Source: Comamonadaceae bacterium (GTDB lineage: Bacteria > Pseudomonadota > Gammaproteobacteria > Burkholderiales > Burkholderiaceae_C). Taken from it: a DNA stretch of 64,000 nt. The DNA is taken from NCBI GenBank assembly GCA_947476465.1, contig CANJQN010000018.1, positions 1-64,000 on the forward strand, in the 5' to 3' direction. Below, in pieces: positions 32,110-41,729 of this stretch. Both the position numbers and the translations under genes were made by a program. Positions within the stretch are counted from its first letter, which is position 1, and every line of letters begins with the position of its first letter. The notes under the pieces were generated by a model that saw only the letters and a program-made list of their open reading frames with translations, was not told where the DNA came from and searched no databases.

Positions 32110-34581
32110 ATGGACGAGCCAGCCAATTTCACGAAGCAACTCGCCTCCATGCCCGCCCTGTTCGACCGTGCCCTGTCCCGCCTGCGCGGCAACGCTCCGG
32201 CGGAAGCCCCGCCGTCGTCCTTGCCTGCGTCCGCACCCGGCGGCCTCGAAAGCCTGGTGGACGCCCTGCCCTGCGGTGTTGCCGTGTTCGACGCCGCCCA
32301 GCGGATGGTTTCCTGCAACACGGCGTTTCGCCGCCTGCTTTCGCTGGACGACGCCCTGTTCCAGTCGCCGCCCGAATTCGGCGCCGTGGTCGAGGCCACC
32401 CAGCGCGCCTGCGGTGGCCAGGACAACTGCGGCCTGCTGCTGCTCGACGGCCGCCCCCAAGGAGCCGGCGTGCGCAAGGTCGAGCGCCGGCTGGGCGCCG
32501 GCCTCAACGTCGAGGTGCACACCACAGCCACACCCGAGGGTGGGTTCTCGCTAGCTGTGGTCGACATCACCGCCATCCGCCAGGCCGAGGCGCATGCGCG
32601 GCAGGCACAAGCCGTGGCGCAAAAGGCACAAGAGGAAGCGCGCATCGCGGTCGAGGGGCGCAACCAGTTCGCGTTCAACATGGCGCACGAGCTGCGCACG
32701 CCCATGAACGCCATCTCGGGCATGCTGCAGCTGATCGACGGCTCGGGGCTGAACACGGCCCAGAAAGACTACGTCAACAAGGCCCGGTCCGCGGCGCGGG
32801 CCCTGACCGGCGTCATGAGCAACGTGCTCGACTTCGCAACGGTCGAGGCAGGCGAGGTCCAACTGCACCCGCACGCCTTCGCGGTCGAAGAGATGCTGCG
32901 CGACCTGGCAGCGGTGTTCGGCTCACTGGTGGGCGGCAAGCCAGTGGAGGTCATCTTCGACATCGACCCCCAGCTGCCCAGACGCCTGATCGCCGACGAC
33001 CAGCGGCTGCGGCAGGTGATCATCAACCTGGGCAGCAATGCCATCAAATTCACCGAGCGCGGCGAAGTGGTGCTGGCCATCAACGTCACCGCGACCACAG
33101 CCGCAGAGATTTTCCTGGAGGTGTCCGTCACCGACACGGGCCTGGGGATCGCGCCCGACAAGCTGCCGGCCTTGCTCAAGGGCATGGGGCAGGCCGAAGG
33201 CACCTCCAACCGCAGCTTCGGCGGCAACGGCCTGGGCCTGGCCATCTGCCGCAACCTGCTGGAGCTCATGGGCAGCGATCTCGTCGTCCGCAGCGAACCG
33301 GGGCGCGGCAGCCGTTTCGCCTTCCCGCTCAAGCTGGCCGCGGACGCCACCGACAGCATCTCCGAGGGCACCCCGGAGAACCGGCTGCGCGTGCTGGTGG
33401 CCGACAGCCGTGCGGCATCGCGCCAGGCGCGGGTGCGGCTGGCGCGCTCACTGGGCTGGCAGGTGCTGGAAACCGAGACCCTGGCCGCCACGCTCGACGC
33501 CCTGCGCCAGTCGCGCTTCCTGCAGCTGGCCTTGATCGACTGGCGCCTGGAGGACTCCGCCCCTTTCAGCGCGGCGCTGCGTGCGGCCGAGGTCATCGCC
33601 GGCCGGCCGCTGCCGGTGGTTGTGCTGGGCGCGGCGACGGCGCAGGAAGCGCTGGCCGCATTGCCCGCAGCCCGCCGCCGCCTGATCGCCGCCGCCGTGT
33701 GCGGCCCGGCCACCCCAGGCATGTTGGCCGACGCCGCGCGTGAGGCCCAAGGCGAGGGCGACACAGCACGGGTCCAGGTGCTCACCGGCCGCCCGCTTAC
33801 GGGTCTGCGCGTGCTGGTGGCCGAGGACAACGAGAACAACCAGATCGTCATCCGCGATCTGCTCCAGGCGCAGGGCGCCAAGGTCGACATCGCGGTCGAC
33901 GGACTGGACACGCTCACATCCATCGTCGCCAACGGCCAGTACGACGTGATCCTGATGGACTGGCAGATGCCCAACATGGATGGGCTCGAAGCCACCCGCG
34001 AAATCCGCCAGATCGTCGGCTTTGAGCACATTCCCATCATCGCGCTCACCGCCAATGCCACCGCCGCCGACCGGGACACCTGCCTGGCCGTCGGGATGGA
34101 CGCCCACCTGGCCAAGCCGGTTGACGCGCGCCAACTCGTTCTCACATTGCTGCGCCATGCGCGCCCAGGGACAAAGCTGCCGGCCCAGCTGGCGCCGGCG
34201 CCGGCCACCGCCAAAGCCGCGGCGCCGGCACCCGCGTCCGCGACCGGGGCCCCCCGCATCGAGCGCGATGCGGCCATCGAAAAGTTCGGCGGCGACGTGA
34301 ACCTGTACACAACGGTCGTCGAGCGCTTCGCCAAAGAAGCGCCCGAGTCCGTGGACGACATGGCCGCCGCCCTGCGCAGCGGCGCGCGCAAGGAGGCGCA
34401 CCGCCTGGCCCATACCCTCAAGGGCAACGCCGCACTCATCGGCGCGATCGACCTGTCCCAATTCGCCAAGGATGCCGAGGCGGCATTTGCCGGCGTCGAC
34501 ACCGCAGGCGACGAAAAGACTCTTGCCGCGCTTCGTGGCGCGATCGACGCCACGTTGAAGGCCCTTGCATCGATGGGGTGA
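32110..34581 (+). CDS. hybrid sensor histidine kinase with receiver and Hpt domains
   Basis: An 823-residue phosphorelay protein without membrane helices, so probably cytoplasmic. An N-terminal PAS-like region (about 45-160) is followed by HisKA with His193 (MAHELRTPMN), a HATPase domain (about 290-415, N-box IINLGSNAIKF), a degenerate receiver (about 425-545, Asp477), a true receiver with Asp617 (VILMDWQMPN) and an Hpt with His768 (LAHTLKGNAAL). AGGGGA precedes the ATG at 32110; the frame upstream overlaps the coiled-coil gene antisense. The output partner is not adjacent. Confidence 0.94.
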   Translation: MDEPANFTKQLASMPALFDRALSRLRGNAPAEAPPSSLPASAPGGLESLVDALPCGVAVFDAAQRMVSCNTAFRRLLSLDDALFQSPPEFGAVVEATQRACGGQDNCGLLLLDGRPQGAGVRKVERRLGAGLNVEVHTTATPEGGFSLAVVDITAIRQAEAHARQAQAVAQKAQEEARIAVEGRNQFAFNMAHELRTPMNAISGMLQLIDGSGLNTAQKDYVNKARSAARALTGVMSNVLDFATVEAGEVQLHPHAFAVEEMLRDLAAVFGSLVGGKPVEVIFDIDPQLPRRLIADDQRLRQVIINLGSNAIKFTERGEVVLAINVTATTAAEIFLEVSVTDTGLGIAPDKLPALLKGMGQAEGTSNRSFGGNGLGLAICRNLLELMGSDLVVRSEPGRGSRFAFPLKLAADATDSISEGTPENRLRVLVADSRAASRQARVRLARSLGWQVLETETLAATLDALRQSRFLQLALIDWRLEDSAPFSAALRAAEVIAGRPLPVVVLGAATAQEALAALPAARRRLIAAAVCGPATPGMLADAAREAQGEGDTARVQVLTGRPLTGLRVLVAEDNENNQIVIRDLLQAQGAKVDIAVDGLDTLTSIVANGQYDVILMDWQMPNMDGLEATREIRQIVGFEHIPIIALTANATAADRDTCLAVGMDAHLAKPVDARQLVLTLLRHARPGTKLPAQLAPAPATAKAAAPAPASATGAPRIERDAAIEKFGGDVNLYTTVVERFAKEAPESVDDMAAALRSGARKEAHRLAHTLKGNAALIGAIDLSQFAKDAEAAFAGVDTAGDEKTLAALRGAIDATLKALASMG

Positions 34582-34766
34582 CCCACGCGCTGCGGATCGG
34601 AGCCGTCTTCGCGAGGCCGTCGCACAAGCATTCGCTCACCGCCTACATGCTGAGCCTCCCTTGACTGACCGTCGAGGCAGCGGCCAAAGCGCAAATTTCC
34701 CTGGCGGAACAGTGTTTCCGCGCCCGACGCGGCAGTCGCGTCGGACAAACATACAGGGGAAAGCTT

Positions 34767-35909
34767 ATGAGACGTGCCTCGGTTTCAAGGCGACATGTCA
34801 CGGTTGCACTGAGCGCCTTGTGGCTCAGCGCATGCGGTGGTGGTCATGGCGGCGACAGCACGGCGACGGCGTTGTCAACACCGCCTCCACCTCCACCTCC
34901 ACCTCCGCCCCCTCCACCGACGACCGTCGCGTGGAGGCTGGCCGTCGCCACGCCCCGCGTCTGGCATTCGCTTTCGAGCGACGCCAGCGGCACGGTGCTG
35001 GTGGCCGGCGAGGCGCCCAACGGCCTCATCTGGGTATCCGCCGACGGCGGTGCCACGTGGACCTCGGGCAACAGCACACCGGGCGTATGGATCGCGAGCG
35101 ACGTGAGCGAGAACGCTGGCCTCATCGTTGCCGTGAGGTTTGCCGGCGGCATGTACACCAGCACCGACCAAGGCGTCACGTGGACCCGCGTGACCAGCAG
35201 CCCGCTGGTCTTCGACGCGGCCGGCCAGTCGTTCGAGTCGGTGACCGTGTCCCACAATGGCCAGCGCATCGCTGCGGTCATCCAGAACGGCAACCTTGTC
35301 CTGAGCAACGACAGCGGAGCGACCTGGGCAGCCGCGACCTTGCCGGATGCGCCGCAAATTCGGTGGTGGCGCAGCATCGACAGCTCGGCCGACGGCAGTG
35401 TGCTCGTGGCCGCATCGCACAACGGCGAGGTGTACGTCTCCAGCGATGCTGGCGTCACCTGGGCCGCAGTGACGGTGGCGGTCGGAACGCCGGCGGCTGC
35501 TGTGATCGAGACCTGGTATCGCGTGAAGATGTCCGACGACGGCAACACGATCGCCCTTGCAGCGAACACCTTCGGCGGAGCAGCAGGTGCGCCCGGCACT
35601 GACATCTATGTGTCTCATGACCGCGGCGCCACCTGGACCGGTGGCCTGACGTTGACCGCCGATTACACCGGCCTCGCTGTGTCTGCCGACGGTCAGAGCA
35701 TCGCGGCGACTTTGTCGGACCTGAACGCAACGCCCGGACAAGTGCTGTTGTCGGACGACGGCGGCATGACCTTCACGCCGCAGACGATGCCTGGCACCGA
35801 CACCAACTGGCGCGCTATCGCCATGTCGGACAACGGCAATCGCTTTGTCGCGGTCACGGGCCAGTTCAACACGGCTCAATCAGGACTGCTGTACACCGGC
35901 ACACGCTAA
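34767..35909 (+). CDS. BNR/sialidase-like repeat lipoprotein with polyproline tract
   Basis: A 380-residue protein with a lipoprotein signal peptide (lipobox LSAC, Cys23). A run of 13 prolines (39-51), encoded by CCTCCA hexamers, is followed by a beta-propeller region of BNR-like repeats (SADGGATW, STDQGVTW, SNDSGATW, SSDAGVTW, SHDRGATW). It should sit in the outer membrane. No sialidase catalytic residues can be assigned, so it may be a binding protein. AGGGGAAAGC precedes the ATG. Confidence 0.85.
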   Translation: MRRASVSRRHVTVALSALWLSACGGGHGGDSTATALSTPPPPPPPPPPPPPTTVAWRLAVATPRVWHSLSSDASGTVLVAGEAPNGLIWVSADGGATWTSGNSTPGVWIASDVSENAGLIVAVRFAGGMYTSTDQGVTWTRVTSSPLVFDAAGQSFESVTVSHNGQRIAAVIQNGNLVLSNDSGATWAAATLPDAPQIRWWRSIDSSADGSVLVAASHNGEVYVSSDAGVTWAAVTVAVGTPAAAVIETWYRVKMSDDGNTIALAANTFGGAAGAPGTDIYVSHDRGATWTGGLTLTADYTGLAVSADGQSIAATLSDLNATPGQVLLSDDGGMTFTPQTMPGTDTNWRAIAMSDNGNRFVAVTGQFNTAQSGLLYTGTR

Positions 35910-35915
35910 GGGGCA

Positions 35916-37378
35916 TCAGCCTGGCGGCCCCTGCGCCGCCAGGTGCCCGCAACGGGCGGCGTCCAGCGGCTGCCCTGCCGAGGCGAACCCACGGGCCGCC
36001 TCGGCGAACGCTTCGCGTGAGGCCTGCGCCTCACCCGAGGCCATCGCCACGTGTGCCCGCGCCTCGTGCAGTGCGGCGTACCAGGCCGGCAGCTTCATCA
36101 CCACGTCCGCGAGGTATTGAGCCTGCCGCTGGTGCGCGGTTGCCAGCGTCAGCTGGCGCCCGCGCGCGGCGGCAATGGTGGCCGGCACGGCAAACGTGAT
36201 GCGGCAGCCTGGGCACGTTTCCAGCGGTCCGCGCACCGAGGTGTCCGCTTCTTCGAGGGCGGCGAGGGCCGCGTCGGGGTTGCGGGCCATCGCGATGCGC
36301 GTGCCGTAGATCCGATCCAGCAGATGAAAACCGACGTCCGACTGCTGCGCCACGTCCAGTGCGTCGGCCAGCAGGGCCTTGGCCTCATGCCAGCGCCCTC
36401 GGTGCAAGGCCAGCTCGGACAGGCGCTGCAGCGACAGCGCCTCACCTCGCAAGGTGACGGCGAAGGCGTGGCCACGCGCCGCGCCGAGGCGCTGCGCCTC
36501 GCGCGCCAGCGCATCGGCGAACGAGATCACCTCGGCGTACGGCCGCGCGATCTGGGCATGCAGCACCGCGCGCCGGTGCGGTGCCAGCCCATCGAGCAGG
36601 GCCTGCGCCACCAGCGCATGGCGAAAGCGCAGGCGGCCCTCGGCCACATCGAGCACGCCGGCCGCCAACGCCCGGTCCAGCCGCGCCAAAGCATCGTCGT
36701 GCGAACCACCTGCGAGCGCGGCCGACGTCACGCCATCGAGTTCATCCCCCGCGAGCGCGAGCCGCTGCAGGGCTTGCAATGTGTCGCCATCGACATCGAG
36801 CAGACGCGCCCGGATGGCGCGTGCCACTTGAGCCGGCCATCGCGCAGCAGCGGCGCCATCGCAGCGGCCAGACCTTGCGACGCATCCGCGCGGCAGGCCA
36901 GCAACACGAACAGCGGCGGGCCGGCGACCAGCATTTGCACAAGGGCCTGCGCACTGCCCTCGTCGGCGGCGTGAACGTCATCCACCACCACCAGCAGCGG
37001 CCCGCTGGCGGAACCTGCCAGCAACAGGCGCCGCAGGGCGCCCACCACCTGATGCCGGCTCATCGGGCCGGGTAGCGGCTGCGCCGGCGCGGCCGCCGCC
37101 GTGAGCTGTGCCAGCACCGAATGGGCGTGCGGGCCGATGGCCTGCAAGGCCGTTGGGTCGTCGAGCAGCAGTTGTTCGACCAGTGCGCTGACCAGGCCAA
37201 GGGGCCTGGCCGCGTCGCCGGCATGAACCCGAACCGCCGGCCAGCCCTGCGCCTGCGCCACCTCGGCGGCCTGGCGACAGAACGCCGTCTTGCCGATGCC
37301 CGCCGGGCCCCGGACCACCACGCCGCCGGGCCGTGAATCCACGTCGCGCAGCAGCGCCGACGCCACACACGCCAACTC
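35916..37378 (-). pseudogene. decayed AAA-ATPase transcriptional regulator (MalT/LuxR-type)
   Basis: Two minus-strand frames hold one gene. 37378-36830 or so encodes an AAA module with Walker A RGPAGIGKTAF and Walker B LLVVVDDVHAAD. From about 36830 to 35916, in another frame, comes the following region (LQALQRLALAGDELDG..., then LRFRHALVAQALLDGL and TPR-like helices). The frames overlap near 36730-36830, and about 60-100 expected residues between them appear to be missing. The 5' end is cut at about 37379, where globin sequence begins. The usual C-terminal LuxR HTH is absent. It is therefore unlikely to make a working regulator. Confidence 0.75.
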
Positions 37379-37570
37379 GGCGGCCCGCAGCCCTACACCG
37401 GCCGCGACATGCTCGCCACGCACAAGGGCATGAACATCAGCGAGCAGGAGTACCTGGCGGTGATGGACGACATCCTGGGCGCGCTCAAAAAGAACGAGAT
37501 CGATGCCGGCACGTGCAATGAGGTGACGGCCGTGCTCTATTCGCTCAAGGGTCAGATCATCCGGGTCTGA
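37379..37570 (+). pseudogene. 3' fragment of a group 1 truncated haemoglobin gene
   Basis: The frame begins abruptly with GGPQPYTGRDMLATHKGMN and continues ISEQEYLAVMDDILGAL to YSLKGQIIRV and a stop at 37568-37570. This is the C-terminal half of a group 1 truncated globin, including the probable proximal His of ATHKG. The N-terminal helices and the start are missing; left of 37379 the sequence becomes the 5' part of the ATPase on the opposite strand. A deletion has joined two once-divergent genes through their 5' ends. Confidence 0.8.
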
Positions 37571-38792
37571 TGGGCGTTGCGCCTTTGCGACGCAGCGCGT
37601 AGGCGAACAGCCACCCCGTCAGGGGCAGCATCACCACCGGCGCGGCGAGCGCGGCGCCCATGCCGACATGATCGTGCAACCAGCCGGCCAACAGCGCACC
37701 CAGCGCCTGGCCGGTGAACATGCTGCAGGCGAACAGCGCGACAGCCGTGCCACGCGCCCACGGCGCCATCTGCGTGGCATGCGTCTGCAAGGTGTTGTGG
37801 AGCATGTAGGTGCCAAAGCCCACCGCCAGCGCCACCGGCGCGGCGGTCCACGCCACCGGCGAGAGCATCCAGCACAGATAGCCCGCGCCCATGATGCCGC
37901 CGCCCACCGTCGCCATGCGGGCCTGGCCCAGGCGGGTCACGAGGTGGCGCGCCATGGCCGCGTAGATCAGGCCACCAACGGCATAGAAGGCGATCAACCC
38001 GGCTGCGGCGGACAGCGACAGGCCGAAGCGCTCATGCAACGTGGCCGGCATGTAGGCCAGCGGCCCCAGCAGGAACAGGCCTTCAGCGAAGCCCGCACCC
38101 AGCACCGCCCAGCACCAGGGCAGCGTCAGGACGGAGCGCAATTGCGCGACATGCCCGGCGCCTGAAGGCGGCGCGGCGTTTTCCGACATGGACCGCAGAC
38201 GCCGCACCATCAGCACCCCCACCAGCAGGAAACCGGCGGCCATCGTGAAGAACGCGCCGCGCCAGCCCAGCGGCGAATCGGCGAACAGGCCGCCGGCGAG
38301 CTGCCCGGCCATCATCCCGGACAGCGTGCCAAACAAGAGCCGCGCCAGCGTGGCCTGGCGTTCCTCGAAGGCAACCGCATCGCCGACCCACGCCATGCTC
38401 AGCGGCACCACACCGGCCGCCGCCACGCCCCAGGCCGCGCGGGCCCAGACGAGCGTGCCGAAGTCCGGCGCAAGCGCGCTGGCCAGCGCACCCGCCACGC
38501 AGCCGAACAGGGCGATGCTGATCAGGAGCGCCTTGCCAAAGCGATCGCCGAGCGGGCCGAACAGCAGTTGGGCCACGCCATACGCGATCGAAAAGCTGGT
38601 GATGACCGCGCCGGCCTGGCCGGAGGTGAGGGAGAAGTCAGTTGCCAGCCGCGGGATCAGGCCGTCGCACAGGCGTAGCCCCGCACCGCTGAAGAAAGTG
38701 GCCAGGGCGATCAGCCGAATGGTGGCGGCGACAGCCTTGGCGCTGGCAGGCGCACCGCTGAGGGCGGCGTCGGACAGTTGGGGGGGATTCAC
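37557..38792 (-). CDS. MFS transporter
   Basis: A 411-residue major facilitator with twelve predicted helices. It has the inter-helix 2-3 motif LFGPLGDRFGKALL and a central cytoplasmic loop (about 205-225). The N-terminal half contains SFSIAYGVAQLLFGPLGD, similar to drug/arabinose-efflux-type carriers (AraJ/YdhP). The substrate is not predictable. It converges on the globin fragment with a 14-bp overlap. Confidence 0.9.
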   Translation of the reverse strand: MNPPQLSDAALSGAPASAKAVAATIRLIALATFFSGAGLRLCDGLIPRLATDFSLTSGQAGAVITSFSIAYGVAQLLFGPLGDRFGKALLISIALFGCVAGALASALAPDFGTLVWARAAWGVAAAGVVPLSMAWVGDAVAFEERQATLARLLFGTLSGMMAGQLAGGLFADSPLGWRGAFFTMAAGFLLVGVLMVRRLRSMSENAAPPSGAGHVAQLRSVLTLPWCWAVLGAGFAEGLFLLGPLAYMPATLHERFGLSLSAAAGLIAFYAVGGLIYAAMARHLVTRLGQARMATVGGGIMGAGYLCWMLSPVAWTAAPVALAVGFGTYMLHNTLQTHATQMAPWARGTAVALFACSMFTGQALGALLAGWLHDHVGMGAALAAPVVMLPLTGWLFAYALRRKGATPIRPG

Positions 38793-38882
38793 TGAAGCAG
38801 GCAGAAAGTTGCGGCCATTATCCCGGAGCCTGTCGCACCGATTTCACCCCACCCAATTGAGAGCGTGCTCCCAAACAGGCCG

Positions 38883-39095
38883 CTACTTCTTCTGCGTGAA
38901 GATGCCCATCATCAGCTCGGTGTTGAGCTGAGCGATCTGCTGGACCAGGCTCCACTGCCGGGTCATCACCTGGACGAAGTCCGGGCTGGCGGGAGTGGCC
39001 TTGCCGCTCATCGCCAGTTGGCCCGTGGCCTGGGCGATTTGCTGCTGCTCGGCGACGATCTTGCGAACGGCTTCGTTGTACTCGTCGAGGGTCAT
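38883..39095 (-). CDS. small hypothetical protein
   Basis: 70 residues, mostly helical and soluble, with MTLDEYNEAVRKIVAEQQQI and ending MMGIFTQKK. AGGAG eight bases before the ATG at 39095 supports the start; the upstream 11 codons to 39128 lack a site. It sits 60 bp downstream of the P-type ATPase gene, on the same strand. Function is unknown. Confidence 0.65.
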   Translation of the reverse strand: MTLDEYNEAVRKIVAEQQQIAQATGQLAMSGKATPASPDFVQVMTRQWSLVQQIAQLNTELMMGIFTQKK

Positions 39096-39155
39096 GCGCG
39101 CGCTCCTTTGGCGGGCCGTATCGGCCAAGCTCCATCTTAGGCATGCGCGCAGAGT

Positions 39156-41729
39156 TCAGGTGGCCGATCCGACCCGAACACTCAGCCGAAGCCAGACCGC
39201 GCTGACCAGTGCCATGCCGCCGCTGGCCAGCCACACCGGCCCGTCCAGCGCGCCGACCCCCAGGGCCTGGCGCAACCAGGATGAGCCCAGCAATCCGACG
39301 ATCAACACGCCGATCGCCGCCATGAGCCGGGCTGGCCACGGGTTGACGATGTCCGTGGCCAGCCGGCTGCCCAGGCGCGGCACCAGGGCGAGCAGCGCGA
39401 CGGCGAACACCAACGCCATGAACATCGAGCCGCGCATGGCGGTCTCGGCCCAATCGTTGGCCCACTGCCACCAGGCGGTTGCGATCATGATCGCCGCCAC
39501 GCCTGCGCCCAGAAGCAGGCCGCCGCCCACATTCGACAGCGCGAAGGGCGATGCCTCCCACTGATCGGGCGGGCGCGACATCAGGTCGCGCGGCCCGGGC
39601 TCGGCCTCGAACAGCAAAGAGCACACCGGATCGATCAGCATCTCGAACAGCACGATGTGGGCCGGCAGCAGCAGAATGGGGCCGCGCCACAGCGGCGGCG
39701 CCAGCGCCAGCGCCACAATGGGCATGTGCACCGCGAAGATGAAGCGGATGGCTTGGCGCAGGTTGGCGCGGATGCGCCGGCCATGGCGGATGGCCTCGAC
39801 AATGCTGGCAAAGCTGTCGTCCAGCAACACAAGGTCTGCCGCCTCGCGCGCCACGTCGGTGCCGCGCCGCCCCATGGCGATGCCGACGTCGGCCGCCGCC
39901 AGGGCCGGCGCGTCGTTGACGCCGTCGCCGGTCATGCCCACGCGCTGGCCCAGGGCCTGCAGCGCCCGCACCAGCCGCAGCTTGTGGTGCGGCTGCAGCC
40001 GCGCGCACAGCTGCACCGCCGGCAGCCGCTGGTGCAGTGCGGCATCGTCCAGCGCCTCCATCTCGGCGCCCGTCAGCACGTCGCCGTCGGGCAGGCCCAC
40101 CTGCCGGGCGATGGCCCGCGCGGTCGCCGGGTGGTCGCCGGTCATCATCAGCACCCGGATGCCCGCCTCCTGGCAAGCGGCCACTGCGGCGGGCACTTCG
40201 GGGCGCGGCGGATCGACGAAGGCCAGCAGGCCGAGGTAGGTGAAACTGAAGTCGTGCTGGGTCTCGGGCCAGCCGCCATGGGCGTCGCCTCCAGCCGCAC
40301 CGCCGGCCTCACCGCGCCACTCACCCCGGGCCACCGCCAGCACCCGCAGGCCGCGCGCCGCCAACGCTTCCACCGAGCGACGCACCGCGTCGCGGCCGGC
40401 GGCATCCATGTGGCACAGGTCGGCCACCGCCTCCGGCGCGCCCTTGGTGGCCAGCACATGCAAGCTGGGGGCAGCCCGTGCATAGACACGCGTCATCGCC
40501 AGGATCTCGGGCGTGATCGGGTAATCGTGCTCTGCCGAGGCCGGCGCGGCCACATAGCCGTCGGCACGCACCCAGCGGTCGGCGAAATCCCGTATCGCTG
40601 TCTCCATCGGGTCGAACGGGTCGGCCGGCGTGGCCATGCGCGCGAAGGCGGCGATCTCGAGGTCCGCGCCTTCCGGTGCGCCCTCGCCTCCCGCCAGCCA
40701 CGGCTGCGGCCCCGCCTGCAGCGCCGCCACCTCCATCCGGTTCAACGTGAGCGTGCCGGTCTTGTCGACCGCCAGCACCGAGATGCCGCCCAAGGACTCG
40801 ACTGCCTGCACCTGGCGCACCAACACCTGGCGCTGCGACAGGCGCCAGGCGCCGATGGCCAGGAACACCGCCAGCACCAGCGGCACTTCCCCCGGCAGCA
40901 AAGCCACGGCCAGTGCCAGGCCCATCAGCACCGCCTCGACCGGGGAACGGTCGTTCCACCACCAGGCCAGCACCGCCAGCGCCACCGCCGCGCCGACGCC
41001 GGCCGAGGCCATCCAGCGCACCACCCGGCGCGACTCGCGCTGCAGGCTGGAGACGGGCGGCCGCGCCTGGCTCAGGCTCTGCCCGATCGCGCCTGTGGCG
41101 GTGCGTGGGCCAGTCGCGCAAACCAGTGCCAGGCCCTGCCCGCCGGTCACCAGCGCACTCGCGAACAGGCTGCAGCCGCCCTCGTCACCGGGCGTGCCGA
41201 GTGTCGAGTCGGCGGTGCCCGGCAGCTTGCGCACCGGGGCCGGCTCGCCGGTCAGCAACGATTCATTCGCCGAGAGCGTGCCGCGCAGGAGGATGGCGTC
41301 CGCGGGGATGCGGTCGCCCTCGCACATCACCAGGCAATCACCGACCACCACCTCCCGGCTGGCGATGCGGATGCGTTGCCCGTCGCGCACCACCAGGGCC
41401 CGGGGCGCGGCCAGGTCGCGCAGCGCCTCGAGCGCACGCTCGGTGCGTTGCTCCTGGTAGAGCGACAGCACGATCACCGCGACGACCGCCAGCAGCAGGA
41501 ACACGGCTTCGGTCAGATCGCCCAGCACCAGGTACAGGCCGGCGGCCACCAGCAGCAGCAGGAACATCGGCTCGAGCAGCACACCGGCCAGCATCCGCAG
41601 CATCGAGCGCCGCCCGGCGCCAGGCAGCTCGTTCGGGCCGTCGGCCTTCAAGCGCCGGGCCGCCTCCTCGGCGGTGAGACCCGGAAAAGGGTCAGTGATG
41701 ACGGTGCGATCGATGCGGTCTGCGGGCAT
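39156..41729 (-). CDS. cation-translocating P-type ATPase
   Basis: An 857-residue P2-type ATPase. A short cation-ATPase N domain (about 14-60), actuator with LTGEPAP, phosphorylation site DKTGTLT with Asp322, TGDHPATA and GDGVNDAPAL hinge, and C-terminal helices are present. The M4 ion-site motif reads LLPGEVPLV where relatives usually have PEEFP or PEGLP. No Cys-rich metal-binding domain is present. It starts 38 bp inside the COG0523 gene, so the two are co-transcribed. Ion specificity is unknown. Confidence 0.9.
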   Translation of the reverse strand: MPADRIDRTVITDPFPGLTAEEAARRLKADGPNELPGAGRRSMLRMLAGVLLEPMFLLLLVAAGLYLVLGDLTEAVFLLLAVVAVIVLSLYQEQRTERALEALRDLAAPRALVVRDGQRIRIASREVVVGDCLVMCEGDRIPADAILLRGTLSANESLLTGEPAPVRKLPGTADSTLGTPGDEGGCSLFASALVTGGQGLALVCATGPRTATGAIGQSLSQARPPVSSLQRESRRVVRWMASAGVGAAVALAVLAWWWNDRSPVEAVLMGLALAVALLPGEVPLVLAVFLAIGAWRLSQRQVLVRQVQAVESLGGISVLAVDKTGTLTLNRMEVAALQAGPQPWLAGGEGAPEGADLEIAAFARMATPADPFDPMETAIRDFADRWVRADGYVAAPASAEHDYPITPEILAMTRVYARAAPSLHVLATKGAPEAVADLCHMDAAGRDAVRRSVEALAARGLRVLAVARGEWRGEAGGAAGGDAHGGWPETQHDFSFTYLGLLAFVDPPRPEVPAAVAACQEAGIRVLMMTGDHPATARAIARQVGLPDGDVLTGAEMEALDDAALHQRLPAVQLCARLQPHHKLRLVRALQALGQRVGMTGDGVNDAPALAAADVGIAMGRRGTDVAREAADLVLLDDSFASIVEAIRHGRRIRANLRQAIRFIFAVHMPIVALALAPPLWRGPILLLPAHIVLFEMLIDPVCSLLFEAEPGPRDLMSRPPDQWEASPFALSNVGGGLLLGAGVAAIMIATAWWQWANDWAETAMRGSMFMALVFAVALLALVPRLGSRLATDIVNPWPARLMAAIGVLIVGLLGSSWLRQALGVGALDGPVWLASGGMALVSAVWLRLSVRVGSAT

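Noticed and set aside
34898..34936. Polyproline tract as phase-variable repeat
   Set aside because: The repeat unit is imperfect and a multiple of three, so slippage would not switch the gene off.
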